64,000 nucleotides of DNA from Methanothrix sp. (lineage in GTDB: Archaea; Halobacteriota; Methanosarcinia; Methanotrichales; Methanotrichaceae). Numbering within the stretch: the stretch's first letter is position 1; each line of letters begins with the position of its first letter. The notes under the pieces are model-generated. The model saw only the letters and a list, made by a program, of their open reading frames with translations, was not told where the DNA came from and did no database searches. This document shows, one piece after another, positions 37,499 to 47,736 of the stretch. Made by a program: the position numbers and the translations under genes. The stretch spans positions 62,001 through 126,000 of the forward strand of contig JARYLI010000004.1 of the NCBI GenBank assembly GCA_029907715.1. Reading direction: 5' to 3'.

Positions 37499-37545
37499 AC
37501 GGCAGAAATCTCACTGCTGTGATCGTTGAACTCTAAGCTCTCCCG

Positions 37546-39966
37546 TCATTCGCCTGCCTCTGCCACGCCCCTGAGGAAATGGCCTGAGGTGATCCCTCCC
37601 ATGGCCATTCGCCGGACCATGCTTTTGAGCTCCTGTATCTCTGAATGCTCTCTGACAGCCCTCGCGTAGATCTCGGTCATCTCTCTGGCATACCTTCCGG
37701 TCCTCCATCTGGCATCTATTGCCACAGAATCCACACCCATCGAGGAGATCTGTGGAATGTGATCAAGCAGGCAGGTCTCCACGCTGTTCAGTATGTTCGT
37801 CACACCTGTGGAATCTCTCCTTACGGGAAAGACGCGCTTGCGGTCCCCGATCGCGCAGACATCGCCCTCGGAGATGAGCCTGTCCTCGGTCACTGCGATC
37901 ACGATGTTTCCCTGGGCGATCACCTCAAGATCAGGTCTGTTGCGGAGAGCAGCGATGGAGGAGATCTGGCTCGCGGAGAGCTCAGGTGAGAGCGTCAGGG
38001 CTCTCGCTCTGGAGAGCATGCACACGCTCAGCGAGTTCCAGATGTTCAGCCCCTGGCCTCCGAAGATCTCGCATCCGCATCGCTCTGCGGCCACAAGGGC
38101 GCCCAGGTTCTCCACCATGATCCCATCGACTGAAACATCGCGCAAAATGTTCCCGGCCATGCACAGAAAACGATCCCTGGTGATCCGGGGCCACTTCCAG
38201 ACCAGCTCTGCGCGTCCCTCACAGAGATCGGAAGCCTTCTCCAGGAGAGCGGCCAGATCATCTGCGATCAGCGGCTCGAAGTACACCCTATCTGCGCCGC
38301 CTGTCAGCGCTCCTTCGATAACCTCCAGGGTGTCGGCGTAAACCGATATCCTCAGCCTTTCAGCTCTCCTCTCAGCCCTCTCAAGGGCTGGTTTTCCTCC
38401 TCCGATGCACTCTCTTTTGTGCGCATCCACAAGAGCGGCCTCAGCAGCCCTGAGAATATCTCTTCTGAGCTGATTGAGGTTCGCCGGCGTGGTGTAAAGG
38501 CCCCCTGGATAATCGATTACCATCTCCCTGAAGACGAACTGAGTGCCCCCGGTTCTCCGGAGGTGAGACTCTATCTGTGAAACGCTCAGGGGAAGCGTTC
38601 TCGCCGACTCCATGGCAGTGCTCCCTCTCACAGAGACCTTTATCCGTCCAGATGGTCCATCAAGATACACATCCGCAACCGGCACACCATTGTCAAAGGA
38701 TATCCGCAGATCGAGCGGGATCGGATCTCTGCCCTTTCTGATTATCCTATCAGCATCATCCCTCAGCCTGGCGGATCGCGTTATGTAAACATCCATTCCT
38801 GCCCGGGCCCCCTCAGGCACCCTGAGCCTGAACACGCCGCCCCTCAAATGGATTCTCTCTCTCACAACGAATCCGATCTCCTCCCCTCCTGAGCGGAGCA
38901 CGACACCATCTCCAGGCTCTGGCAGGATCCCGCCTGTGTGAGATACGACTGCCACATTGCCCGAGCAGCGCAGGATCCTGCCCGCAATGACGCCCCTGTT
39001 GTCCGGCATCTCCCTGCCCATCACATCCGATGCGCCCAGGATGTATCCCTCTGTAAACCCCCTGTTGAACGCGAGCGCGAGCCTCTGGATCTCCCTCTCA
39101 TCCGGGGCCCATTCGCCTCGAGCTATGGCATCAAGAGCATCTCTGTAAACCCCAGTCACAACGGCAACGTACTCTGCAGACTTCATCCGACCCTCGATCT
39201 TGAGCGCGTCGACGCCGGTTGCGACGATCTTATCGAGGGAGGGATACGTGCAGAGATCACGGGTGGACAGGAGATATCCTTCCATTCCTGTCTTTCTCAG
39301 ATCTCTCAGCCTCCCGTATTCGTCCGCAGCGCCTCGGAGCAGGGTGTAGGGCTTCCTGCACGGCTGGGCGCACATCCCGCGGTTTCCGCTCCTCCCGCCC
39401 ATCGATGACGAGAGGAGACACTGTCCTGAGTAGGAGTAGCAGAGCGCGCCATGGACAAAGACCTCAAGCCCGACGCCCAGATCATCGGAAACTATTTTAA
39501 TATTTTTTATCTCGTCAACAGACAGTTCTCTGGCAAGCACCACACGTTTCAGCCCATTCCTCGCGGCCCAGACGACTCCCTCTGTGCTGTGGATCGTCAT
39601 CTGGGTTGAGGCATGAAGCTCCAGCTCCGGGACGATCTCCCTGGCGAGCCTGACGACTCCTGGATCCTGCACGAGTATTGCGTCTGCGCCGATCTCGCAG
39701 AGCTCTGTGAGGAGATCCCCCAGCTCATCAATCTCCCCATCATGAACGAGTGTGTTCACAGTCACATACACCCTCACACCTCTCGAGTGAGCGTAATCCA
39801 CCGCCTCCTCCAGGCTGGGAAAGTTCTCAGCGAACATCCGTGCGCTGAATCGTTTTCCTCCAAGGTAGACAGCATCAGCTCCAGCTGAAACTGCCGCGAC
39901 CAGCGCATCCCAGGAGCCTGCAGGGGCCAGAAGCTCCGGGATCTCATTCGATCTCTTCAAACGCAT
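37546..39966 (-). CDS. Peptidase U32 family protein, long form
   Basis: An 806-residue member of the U32 (collagenase-like) family, with a long C-terminal part as in the RlhA/YhbU type. N-terminal barrel: PELLAPAGSWDALVAAV, ADAVYLGG, QDPGVVRLAREIVPELELHA. Signature and cysteines: VFVHGALCYSYSGQCLLS then GNRGMCAQPCR, likely an iron-sulfur site. Studied bacterial relatives hydroxylate tRNA or rRNA bases, so an RNA-modifying role is more likely than proteolysis. A second barrel-like repeat (about 530-800) contains QGLNIWNSLSV. The gene stands alone. Confidence 0.85.
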   Translation of the reverse strand: MRLKRSNEIPELLAPAGSWDALVAAVSAGADAVYLGGKRFSARMFAENFPSLEEAVDYAHSRGVRVYVTVNTLVHDGEIDELGDLLTELCEIGADAILVQDPGVVRLAREIVPELELHASTQMTIHSTEGVVWAARNGLKRVVLARELSVDEIKNIKIVSDDLGVGLEVFVHGALCYSYSGQCLLSSSMGGRSGNRGMCAQPCRKPYTLLRGAADEYGRLRDLRKTGMEGYLLSTRDLCTYPSLDKIVATGVDALKIEGRMKSAEYVAVVTGVYRDALDAIARGEWAPDEREIQRLALAFNRGFTEGYILGASDVMGREMPDNRGVIAGRILRCSGNVAVVSHTGGILPEPGDGVVLRSGGEEIGFVVRERIHLRGGVFRLRVPEGARAGMDVYITRSARLRDDADRIIRKGRDPIPLDLRISFDNGVPVADVYLDGPSGRIKVSVRGSTAMESARTLPLSVSQIESHLRRTGGTQFVFREMVIDYPGGLYTTPANLNQLRRDILRAAEAALVDAHKRECIGGGKPALERAERRAERLRISVYADTLEVIEGALTGGADRVYFEPLIADDLAALLEKASDLCEGRAELVWKWPRITRDRFLCMAGNILRDVSVDGIMVENLGALVAAERCGCEIFGGQGLNIWNSLSVCMLSRARALTLSPELSASQISSIAALRNRPDLEVIAQGNIVIAVTEDRLISEGDVCAIGDRKRVFPVRRDSTGVTNILNSVETCLLDHIPQISSMGVDSVAIDARWRTGRYAREMTEIYARAVREHSEIQELKSMVRRMAMGGITSGHFLRGVAEAGE

Positions 39967-40049
39967 TCCGTATCAGTTCTGCCACGACATCATTAATATG
40001 CGTATCCCGCGCTGTCTCCGGAATCCAAGACAATCTCCGTACAGTGCCT

Positions 40050-40062
40050 GGAAAGGTTAATA
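40050..40062 (+). promoter_or_regulatory. Promoter of tRNA-Arg
   Basis: GAAAGGTTAATAA: a purine-rich BRE followed by a TATA-like box about 30 bases before the tRNA. The same AAAGGTTAATA pattern precedes fae-hps at about 50054. Confidence 0.6.
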
Positions 40063-40088
40063 ACAGAGGGAGCACGAGGTGATCACGC

Positions 40089-40176
40089 GGGCTCGTGGGG
40101 TAGAGGATATCCTAGCGGGCTTCGGAGATCTCATCGAGGAGACCCGCTGACCTGGGTTCGATTCCCAGCGAGTCCG
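40089..40176 (+). tRNA. tRNA-Arg (anticodon TCG) with 16-nt intron
   Basis: Acceptor stem GGGCTCG/CGAGTCC (one G-U pair), D arm GGGT/ATCC, T arm CTGGG-TTCGATT-CCCAG, discriminator G, no encoded CCA. The anticodon stem GCGGG/CCCGC is interrupted by an intron at 40126-40141, between positions 37 and 38. The precursor folds into an exact bulge-helix-bulge: CUUC/GAGG central helix, bulges GGA and AGA, intron hairpin GAU-CUC-AUC. Splicing yields the loop CTTCGGA with anticodon TCG. A GTTAATAAC box lies about 31 bases upstream and TTTT follows directly. Confidence 0.9.
40126..40141 (+). other. tRNA-Arg intron, canonical 37/38 position
   Basis: Sixteen bases (AGATCTCATCGAGGAG). Cut sites predicted after the second base of each 3-nt bulge (GG^A and AG^A), as archaeal splicing endonuclease requires. 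Confidence 0.85.
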
Positions 40177-40547
40177 TTTTGTGACATGCTGCTTCTTCCG
40201 GTTGTGCATGCATTTTGAGATCGGCATGTGGACCGGGAGTCATTATAGTCTGGTCCTTTGCATCACTTCATGTAAATCCATTTAAAATCTAGCGGATATC
40301 TCGCACTTCATAGATTATTTTTTTTTTTAACATAATATTATATCAACTTATGTGGAATACTATAATAACCGGATCCCTGAGAAACCATTCGGCGATCCGG
40401 GCTCACAACTTTTCTTTCGCAGGATGCCGCATCCTGCTGGTGCAGTAGCACACTCCCGCAATGCAGGGGCAGCGCCCGCCTTTATATCCTTTATATACTA
40501 CCTTTATATACCCCTACGTTTAAAAACCTCTCCAGGAGATGCGCGAT
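40177..40547 (+). promoter_or_regulatory. Spacer with terminator T-run and the tbp promoter
   Basis: Holds an 11-base T run (40318-40328) that can end the tRNA transcript, then the tbp promoter. Three TTTATAT cores follow each other at 40481, 40490 and 40503, and GTTTAAAAAC stands at 40518. The third core lies about 26 bases before a plausible start site at about 40533. No gene seen in the spacer. Confidence 0.65.
40318..40328 (+). terminator. Eleven-base T run
   Basis: A run of eleven T residues between tRNA-Arg and tbp, with AT-rich surroundings. Fits archaeal intrinsic termination. Confidence 0.45.
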
Positions 40548-41099
40548 ATGGAGTCCACAATAAATATCGAGAACGTGGTGGCATCCACAAAGCTTGCTGA
40601 TGAGTTCGATCTCGTCAAGATCGAGTCCGAGCTTGAAGGCGCTGAGTACAACAAGGAGAAGTTTCCCGGGCTTGTTTACAGGGTCAGGTCTCCAAAGGCA
40701 GCTTTTCTGATTTTCACATCCGGCAAGGTTGTCTGCACCGGCGCCAAGAACGTGGAGGATGTGAGGACCGTCATCACAAACATGGCCCGGACGCTGAAGT
40801 CAATAGGGTTTGATAACATCAACCTCGAGCCGGAGATCCACGTTCAGAATATTGTGGCCTCCGCAGATCTAAAGACAGATCTCAACCTCAACGCCATCGC
40901 CCTTGGCCTCGGTCTTGAGAACATAGAGTACGAGCCTGAGCAGTTTCCGGGGCTTGTTTACAGGATCAGGCAGCCCAAGGTGGTGGTGCTGATATTCAGC
41001 TCTGGGAAGCTGGTAGTGACAGGCGGAAAATCTCCTGAGGAGTGCGAGGAGGGTGTGAGGATCGTGAGGCAGCAGCTCGAGAACCTCGGACTGCTCTGA
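40548..41099 (+). CDS. tbp: TATA-box binding protein
   Basis: A 183-residue TBP with the two ~90-residue direct repeats of the saddle: [20 protein letters not shown] / [20 protein letters not shown] and [20 protein letters not shown] / [20 protein letters not shown]. It nucleates transcription initiation. ATG 40548 ([10 protein letters not shown]) matches the family start; ATG 40539 lies directly on the AGGAG site and is less likely. Its own promoter carries three TATA cores, which invites autoregulation. Confidence 0.97.
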   Translation: MESTINIENVVASTKLADEFDLVKIESELEGAEYNKEKFPGLVYRVRSPKAAFLIFTSGKVVCTGAKNVEDVRTVITNMARTLKSIGFDNINLEPEIHVQNIVASADLKTDLNLNAIALGLGLENIEYEPEQFPGLVYRIRQPKVVVLIFSSGKLVVTGGKSPEECEEGVRIVRQQLENLGLL

Positions 41100-41186
41100 T
41101 TAAAGAGCATATATCTCTCGCGGCCCTCAATCTCAGGTCATTCATCAGAACTCTGAGAAACAGCAGTCCCTGGAGGTTGTGATTCT

Positions 41187-42119
41187 GTGGATCTCTTCGG
41201 GAAAAAGCGATATCAGGAGCGGATTGCAGAGCTTGAACGTATGCTCCAGGACCTCACCCGGGAGAGAGAGGAGCTTGAGCACGCGCTTCAGAAGCGTGAG
41301 GAGCGCCTTAAGAGGATCACAAGCGCATATCAGGAGGCCAGGCGCGCCCTGAAGGAGGCGGAGCTCAGGCTCAGAGAAGCCTCAGAGCGCCCTTCTAAGG
41401 CTCACCCTTCTGAGGAGCATTCTGAGGCTCCTGGCGTTGAGAGGCTCTCTCCAAGGGCGATGAAGCGGCTGCTCAGGCGGCTCGATGACATAGAATCAGC
41501 TGAAGAGGTTATCCTCAGCGAGTATCGCAAACCAGGAGGGAACCTGGAGAGCATGCCTGAAGCAATCCTCCCGAGATCCCTGAAGGCACTGGCATCTGAA
41601 AGGGGCATCTCTCTTCTCAGCCTACAGGATGTCTTCACGCTCGTGATCGTGCCACCTCTGCCGTTCGGTTCTGAGAGCATGACCAGGGGCCGCAGGTTCG
41701 ATCTTGCTCCCATCCAGGAGATCATGGAGACTCCTGTGCTTCTCGTATCGGCACATGCCGGCGAGAGCATGATCATGGTCTCACTGGGAGCAGACCACAT
41801 CGAGACCTTTGAGATTGTGAAGACGCCTGTAAAGGAGAAGCACTCGAAAGGGGGATGGTCGCAGCGCAGGTTCGAGCGGCTGAGGGAGGAGGACATAAGG
41901 AGGCACGGCGAGCATCTCAGGGAGAGGGTGGAGAAAGCAGCTGAGCGATATGCTCCGCTTGTGAGATGCGTGACCGTGAGCGGCGAGCCTGAGCTCATCA
42001 GCTGTTTGAACCAGTGCTTCAGCCTGCCTGTGATCAGAGCCAGGCTGGGCAGGCATGATGAGCGGAACCCGGAGAGGACACTTGAGGAGCTGTACACATA
42101 CACGCTCTTCAGGATGTAG
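41187..42119 (+). CDS. VLRF1/Vms1-type release factor-like protein
   Basis: A 310-residue protein. Residues 5-70 form a coiled coil (many E/R/L heptads). Residues about 145-310 resemble the eRF1-like VLRF1 domain: the catalytic loop reads HSKGGWSQRRFERLREEDI, with G222, G223 and Q226, a tryptophan standing where the GGQ loop of release factors differs. Vms1/ANKZF1 relatives release peptides from tRNA on stalled 60S particles; a role in ribosome rescue is inferred. GTG 41187 has GGAGGT nine bases ahead. It follows tbp. Confidence 0.75.
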   Translation: MDLFGKKRYQERIAELERMLQDLTREREELEHALQKREERLKRITSAYQEARRALKEAELRLREASERPSKAHPSEEHSEAPGVERLSPRAMKRLLRRLDDIESAEEVILSEYRKPGGNLESMPEAILPRSLKALASERGISLLSLQDVFTLVIVPPLPFGSESMTRGRRFDLAPIQEIMETPVLLVSAHAGESMIMVSLGADHIETFEIVKTPVKEKHSKGGWSQRRFERLREEDIRRHGEHLRERVEKAAERYAPLVRCVTVSGEPELISCLNQCFSLPVIRARLGRHDERNPERTLEELYTYTLFRM

Positions 42120-42289
42120 TTGATGCGCTGTCAAAATCGGATCGATCCCGGAATACCGGAGCTGGACGAATCAGAATCAAAGCCCATGAAGCATGTGGAG
42201 CTGCATTCTGTGTATTCTGGTGATGGAAGTACACGGTCCAGAATCGTTGCTGTGGTGAGTATAAAAACTCTGCACGTATACCCACGATC

Positions 42290-43159
42290 ATGGAAGAGTT
42301 AGAGCTGGAGCGCAGGGCATCGTCACATGATACAGAGCCAGAGGTGCTAGAGGAGCTATCGAGATCGATCTCATGGCGTGTCAGGCGCGCTGTCGGATGG
42401 AACCCGTCGACGCCCGTACCGGTCCTGAAGGCCCTCTCCAGGGACAGGGTTCAGTGGGTCAGAGAGGCTGTCGCCGGTAACCCCAACACACCCCTGGATG
42501 TCCTGGAGATGCTCGCCAAGGATCCGGATGGCTATGTGAGGTCTGCTGTTGCTCTTAATACGGCAACACCGGAGAGCCTGCTGTCGGAGCTCTCAGAGGA
42601 TGAGATGGTCGAATTCGATTCCACAAATGAGCGGCTGCGCTACATAGTCATGGAGTCTGTGGCAAAGAACCCAAGGACTCCGGATAATGATATCGCCAGG
42701 CTCTCAGCCAGCCAGAGCGATGATGTGAGAGCCGCAGTCGCATCGAATCCGAGGGTGCCGGTAGAGATCATAGAGAAACTCTCCCGGGATCAGAGCTGGA
42801 TTGTGAGATACAGAGTCGCCCGGAATCCACTGACTCCGCCGGAGGTTCTCGGCCGTCTGGCGGACGACAGGATTACGGATGTGAGGGTTGCGGTCGCGGC
42901 AAATTTAAAATCACCTCCTGATTCGCTGATCGCTCTCTCCAGGGACAGAATGATCGAGGTCAGGCGCGCTGTGGCTGAGAACCCCTCCACCCCTGTGGGG
43001 ACGCTGGAGGCGCTGTCAGGACACTGGTCTTTTCTGGTTAGGGAAGCGGTTGCGAAGAACATATCCACGCCAGCGTCCATCGTGGAGAGGCTCAGCAGGG
43101 ATCCGGATCCAAGCGTGCAGAAGGCAGCCAGGGAGCGGCTTAGGGGTCGCACTGCTTGA
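42290..43159 (+). CDS. LRV/HEAT-like repeat protein
   Basis: A 289-residue solenoid made of nine repeats of about 24 residues with consensus VRxAVAxNPxTPxxVLxxLSxD, the leucine-rich repeat variant type. No N-terminal iron-sulfur cysteines as in the Azotobacter protein. It is likely a protein-binding scaffold. GTATAAAAAC (about 42257-42266) is a clear TATA box about 28 bases ahead of the ATG, so the message is nearly leaderless. carA follows, but with its own promoter. Confidence 0.85.
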   Translation: MEELELERRASSHDTEPEVLEELSRSISWRVRRAVGWNPSTPVPVLKALSRDRVQWVREAVAGNPNTPLDVLEMLAKDPDGYVRSAVALNTATPESLLSELSEDEMVEFDSTNERLRYIVMESVAKNPRTPDNDIARLSASQSDDVRAAVASNPRVPVEIIEKLSRDQSWIVRYRVARNPLTPPEVLGRLADDRITDVRVAVAANLKSPPDSLIALSRDRMIEVRRAVAENPSTPVGTLEALSGHWSFLVREAVAKNISTPASIVERLSRDPDPSVQKAARERLRGRTA

Positions 43160-43235
43160 ATGCTTCGCAGGAGTACCTTCTCCCCGGATCATCGAAACAT
43201 ATTTAGATCACCTCATTGCTTGTGGTGGCGATACT

Positions 43236-44321
43236 ATGATTGGGGTCTTAGGGTTAGAGGATGGCACTCTGGTAGAGGGCTACGGTTTTGGTGCCCCAGG
43301 GATCGTAACCGGAGAGATCGTTTTCACCACAGTGATGTCTGGATATGAGGAGGCGCTGACAGATCCATCATACAACGGGCAGATCCTGCTCTTCACATAC
43401 CCGCTACAGGGCAACTACGGCGTGAGCGGTGATGAGTTCCAGTCGGATCGCATGTGGCCCAGGGGGATGGTCTGCAGGCACATCTGGCCGAGCCCGAAGC
43501 ATCACAGGTCTACGAGAACGCTCGCGGAGTTTCTTGTCGATGAGGGCAGGCCGGGGATACATGGCGTGGATACCAGGATGCTCACAGTCAGGATAAGAAG
43601 GCTGGGTGCCATGAAGGCGGCTCTAGCTGTTGGTGAGTCTGAGGTGAGGGGGATCGACATCGTGCAGGTCGCCAGGGATCAGCCCTCGATATCGTCCCTG
43701 GATCTGCTGAGCGAGGTCACCTGCAGAAGCCCGTACAGGATAAGGGGACCGGGCCCGAGGCTGGCAGTAATAGACCTAGGGATAAAGCGGCACATACTGA
43801 AGAGCCTGGAGTGCCGCGGGTTCGATCTGCACGTTCTTCCTGCACATTCGAGCATCTCGGATATAGAGGCGATCGAGCCTGATGGTCTTTTCATATCGAA
43901 CGGACCCGGAGACCCTGAGAGGGCGGTGAGCGCCATAGAGGCTGTCAGGCATTTCGCAGGATCGATGCCGATATTCGGCATATGCCTCGGCCATCAGGTC
44001 ATCTCGCTGGCGCTGGGCGCGAGGACGTTCAAGCTGAAGTTCGGCCATCACGGAGGCAACCAGCCGGTGAAGGACCTCGAGAGCAGGATTGTCTACATAA
44101 CATCACAGAACCACAACTTCGCAGTTGTTCCCGAATCGGTTGAAGGTACAGATCTTGAGATAACACAGCTGAATGCGAACGATGGGACCGTCGAGGGGAT
44201 CAGGAGCAGGTACCTGAAGATCCTGGCGGTTCAGTACCATCCCGAGGCGCATCCAGGACCGATGTGCACAGAGGATCCGTTCTTCAGCTCTGTTTTAAAG
44301 ATCGCATCCGGAGGCGATTGA
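43236..44321 (+). CDS. carA: Carbamoyl-phosphate synthase small (glutaminase) subunit
   Basis: A 361-residue subunit. The N-terminal domain shows the family motifs [20 protein letters not shown] and [13 protein letters not shown]; the class I amidotransferase domain has [11 protein letters not shown], the nucleophile cysteine in [15 protein letters not shown] and the His/Glu pair in [10 protein letters not shown]. It supplies ammonia to CarB. The frame is open upstream to 43050 but homology starts at ATG 43236, which has GGTGG eight bases ahead; the TATA-like ACATATTTAG is at about 43197. Confidence 0.95.
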   Translation: MIGVLGLEDGTLVEGYGFGAPGIVTGEIVFTTVMSGYEEALTDPSYNGQILLFTYPLQGNYGVSGDEFQSDRMWPRGMVCRHIWPSPKHHRSTRTLAEFLVDEGRPGIHGVDTRMLTVRIRRLGAMKAALAVGESEVRGIDIVQVARDQPSISSLDLLSEVTCRSPYRIRGPGPRLAVIDLGIKRHILKSLECRGFDLHVLPAHSSISDIEAIEPDGLFISNGPGDPERAVSAIEAVRHFAGSMPIFGICLGHQVISLALGARTFKLKFGHHGGNQPVKDLESRIVYITSQNHNFAVVPESVEGTDLEITQLNANDGTVEGIRSRYLKILAVQYHPEAHPGPMCTEDPFFSSVLKIASGGD

Positions 44322-44322
44322 G

Positions 44323-47300
44323 ATGCCGAAGCGCCCAGACATCAAGAAGGTCCTCCTGATAGGATCCGGCCCGATTCAGATCGGACAGGCAGCGGAGTTC
44401 GACTTCTCCGGATCGCAGGCATGCAAATCCCTCCGCGAGGAGGGCGTGGAGGTAGTCCTCGTCAACTCAAACCCGGCGACGATAATGACCGACCCCGATA
44501 TGGCGGATAAGGTCTACATCGAGCCGCTGGTGCCGGAGATCGTTGCAAAGATCATAGAGAAGGAGCGCCCTGATGGTATAATAGCTGGAATAGGCGGCCA
44601 GACCGGTCTTAACATAACAAGCGAGCTCGCAGAGATGGGCGTTCTGGAGAGATACGGTGTCGAGGTGCTCGGCACGAAGGTGAGATCGATCCAGGAGGCA
44701 GAGGACAGGGATCTCTTCAAGAAGGCGATGGAGCGCATCGGAGAGCCTGTGCCCAGGAGCGTTGCCGTCACAAGCCTCGAGGAGGCGGAAGAGGCGATGA
44801 AGGAGCTCGGCCTTCCTCTGATAGTGAGGCCCGCATATACGCTGGGAGGAAGTGGCGGAGGGATCGCCAGGACGCGCGAGGATCTCATGCGGATATGCGA
44901 GATGGGCCTGAAGAGGTCCCGCATACATCAGGTGCTCCTCGAGGAGAGCGTCATAGGGTGGACAGAGGTGGAGTACGAGGTGATGAGGGACTCGAACAAC
45001 ACATGCATCACCATCTGCAACATGGAGAACATGGATCCCATGGGGATCCACACAGGAGAGTCGATAGTTGTCACGCCCATACAGACGCTCTCAGATCATG
45101 AGATACAGATGCTCAGATCTGCTGCGATAAACATCATAAGAGCTCTTGGCATCGAAGGTGGATGCAACATACAGTTCGCGGTCAGAAACGGCGAGTACAG
45201 GGTTATTGAGGTCAATCCCCGCGTATCGAGATCCTCAGCTCTGGCCTCGAAGGCCACAGGATATCCGATAGCACGTGTCACCGCCAAGATAGCCATCGGT
45301 CTAACTCTCGATGAGATCAGAAACGATGTGACCAAGGAGACACCAGCATCGTTCGAGCCCACCGTCGATTATGTTGTCATAAAGATCCCGAGATGGCCGT
45401 TTGACAAGTTCGTCAAGGCTGACAGGACGCTCACAACATCGATGAAATCCACGGGAGAGGTGATGGCCATAGGCAGAAGCTACGAGGAGGCGCTCATGAA
45501 GGCCATCAGGTCTCTTGACATCGATATAGATCTGGGATACAACGGCAAGTACACCCCGTGGAGCGATGACGATGTCAGAGAGCTTCTGAGAACGCCGACT
45601 GATGAGAGGCTCTTTGCGATATACCAGGCGCTCAGGCGTGGTTTCTCGGTGGATGAGATCTCGCAGCTGAGCATGATCGACCCCTACTTCATCGAGAGGA
45701 TTCAGAACATAATCAGGATGGAGGACGAGCTTAAGAAGGGCCTTACCCCCGACAGACTCAGGCGCGCGAAGAAAATGGGTTTCCTTGACAGCAGGATCGC
45801 AGAGCTTGTGGGATTGAGCAGAGAGGAGGTCACAGATTACAGGCTCTCTCTGGGGATAATACCCACATACAAGATGGTGGACACGTGTGCAGCCGAGTTC
45901 GCGGCATCGACTCCCTACTACTATTCGACATACGATGAGGAGTGCGAGCTGACCCCATCAGATAAGAAAAAGGTCCTGATACTCGGCTCAGGTCCGATAA
46001 GGATAGGACAGGGCATAGAGTTCGATTACTGCACAGTCCACGCGGTCACCGCCCTGAGGGAGATGGGAATCGAGGCTCACATAATCAACAACAACCCCGA
46101 GACCGTATCCACAGATTATGACACCTCTGACAAGCTCTTCTTCGAGCCCGTCACCCTCGAGGACGTGATGAATGTGATCGAGAAGGAGAACTACTGGGGG
46201 GTGATGGTGCAGTTCGGCGGTCAGACTGCTGTGAATCTCGCGGTTCCTCTGGAGAAAGAGCTGAAGCGGCGCGGCCTGAAGACCTTGATCCTGGGCACGT
46301 CTCCTGACAGCATAGACATCGCGGAGGACAGGGAGCGCTTCAACAGGCTCCTGAACACGCTTGGGATACCGCAGCCGAGGGCCGGCATAGCATACTCGCC
46401 GGAGGAGGCCAAGAGGGTCGCGAGGGGGATCGGCTACCCCGTCCTGGTCAGGCCGAGCTACGTCCTCGGCGGCAGGGCGATGGAGATAGTCTACGACGAG
46501 TCCGGGCTGGAGCTCTACATGCGTGAGGCTGTCCGCGTATCGCATGAGCATCCTGTGCTGATAGATGATTTCCTCCAGAACGCTGTCGAGATAGATGTGG
46601 ATGCTGTGTGCGACGGTCGCGATGTTCTCATCGGAGCAATCATGGAGCACATAGAGGAGGCGGGGATACACTCGGGCGACAGCGCATGCATGATCCCGCC
46701 GCAGACGCTTCCGGATGATGTCATCGCGACGGTGAAGGATTATGTGAGACGCATAGCTCTGGCGCTGGATGTCCGGGGAATAATCAACATTCAGATGGCC
46801 TACAAGGATGGCACCATTTACGTCCTCGAGGCGAATCCGAGATCATCCAGGACCATACCATTCGTGTCAAAAGCTGTGGGGCTGCCCCTGGCGAAGATCG
46901 CTGCAAAGGTGATGGCAGGAATGACTCTCAGGGAGATGAACCTCAACGTCGAGCCTGAGATACCGTATGTCGCTGTAAAGGAGGTGCTCCTGCCGTTTGA
47001 CAAGCTTCCAGGCGCAGATGTCCTCCTCGGCCCTGAGATGAGGTCCACAGGAGAGGTCATGGGAATCGACTACAACATGGGCCTCTCGTTCTTCAAGGCG
47101 GAGATGAGCGCTGAGAACAGCCTGCCGCTCGATGGAATCGTCTTCATCTCTGTGAGGGACGAGGACAAGGCTGAGATCGCAGAAGTGGCCAGAAGGCTTG
47201 CAAACGCCGGTCTCAAGATAATAGCGACAGGCGGCACATCTGAGTATCTGAGAAGATCGGGTGTTCCTGCGGAGCGCGTCAGGAAGATCTACAACGGCAG

Positions 47301-47547
47301 CCCGAACGTTCTGGATTACATCAGGAGGGGCGAGGTGAAGCTGATAATAAACACGCCCACGACAAAGCAGTCTGTGAAGGATGGCTTCCAGATACGCAGG
47401 AGCGCAGTTGACTACCATGTGCCGTACATAACAACGGTGCAGGCGGCGAAGGCTGCAGCCGAGGCGATAGAGAAGGCTCTGAGGGGAGAGCTGACGATAA
47501 AGGCGCTGGACGAGTACCACAGGGAGGTGCGCTACAGGACCCTTTGA
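44323..47547 (+). CDS. carB: Carbamoyl-phosphate synthase large subunit
   Basis: A 1074-residue synthetase with two ATP-grasp halves: [20 protein letters not shown] at the start and [20 protein letters not shown] near residue 555, and a C-terminal MGS-type domain ([29 protein letters not shown]). Full length and unsplit, unlike the halves found in some methanogens. Two bases separate it from carA, with GGAGG upstream. Feeds pyrimidines (pyrDK at 5 kb) and arginine (argF at 62 kb). Confidence 0.97.
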   Translation: MPKRPDIKKVLLIGSGPIQIGQAAEFDFSGSQACKSLREEGVEVVLVNSNPATIMTDPDMADKVYIEPLVPEIVAKIIEKERPDGIIAGIGGQTGLNITSELAEMGVLERYGVEVLGTKVRSIQEAEDRDLFKKAMERIGEPVPRSVAVTSLEEAEEAMKELGLPLIVRPAYTLGGSGGGIARTREDLMRICEMGLKRSRIHQVLLEESVIGWTEVEYEVMRDSNNTCITICNMENMDPMGIHTGESIVVTPIQTLSDHEIQMLRSAAINIIRALGIEGGCNIQFAVRNGEYRVIEVNPRVSRSSALASKATGYPIARVTAKIAIGLTLDEIRNDVTKETPASFEPTVDYVVIKIPRWPFDKFVKADRTLTTSMKSTGEVMAIGRSYEEALMKAIRSLDIDIDLGYNGKYTPWSDDDVRELLRTPTDERLFAIYQALRRGFSVDEISQLSMIDPYFIERIQNIIRMEDELKKGLTPDRLRRAKKMGFLDSRIAELVGLSREEVTDYRLSLGIIPTYKMVDTCAAEFAASTPYYYSTYDEECELTPSDKKKVLILGSGPIRIGQGIEFDYCTVHAVTALREMGIEAHIINNNPETVSTDYDTSDKLFFEPVTLEDVMNVIEKENYWGVMVQFGGQTAVNLAVPLEKELKRRGLKTLILGTSPDSIDIAEDRERFNRLLNTLGIPQPRAGIAYSPEEAKRVARGIGYPVLVRPSYVLGGRAMEIVYDESGLELYMREAVRVSHEHPVLIDDFLQNAVEIDVDAVCDGRDVLIGAIMEHIEEAGIHSGDSACMIPPQTLPDDVIATVKDYVRRIALALDVRGIINIQMAYKDGTIYVLEANPRSSRTIPFVSKAVGLPLAKIAAKVMAGMTLREMNLNVEPEIPYVAVKEVLLPFDKLPGADVLLGPEMRSTGEVMGIDYNMGLSFFKAEMSAENSLPLDGIVFISVRDEDKAEIAEVARRLANAGLKIIATGGTSEYLRRSGVPAERVRKIYNGSPNVLDYIRRGEVKLIINTPTTKQSVKDGFQIRRSAVDYHVPYITTVQAAKAAAEAIEKALRGELTIKALDEYHREVRYRTL

Positions 47548-47736
47548 ATCCAGTAGCGTCTCAACCCTCATCAGCTCTTTCTCAGATGCATAAGCCACGC
47601 CCTCAAACATCAGGCTATTTCTGGCGCTTGCTGGTACAGACCAAACCATCGCCGTGTTTGTGGCCATGCTGGTGCCATGGGTTCGAAGTGGCATCAGGGT
47701 CAAGATTTATCTATCATGGGCGTGATGGGCCTGAGC

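Noticed and set aside
46867-47703. 278-residue minus-strand frame at the carB 3' end
   Set aside because: Mostly antisense to carB and without family features.
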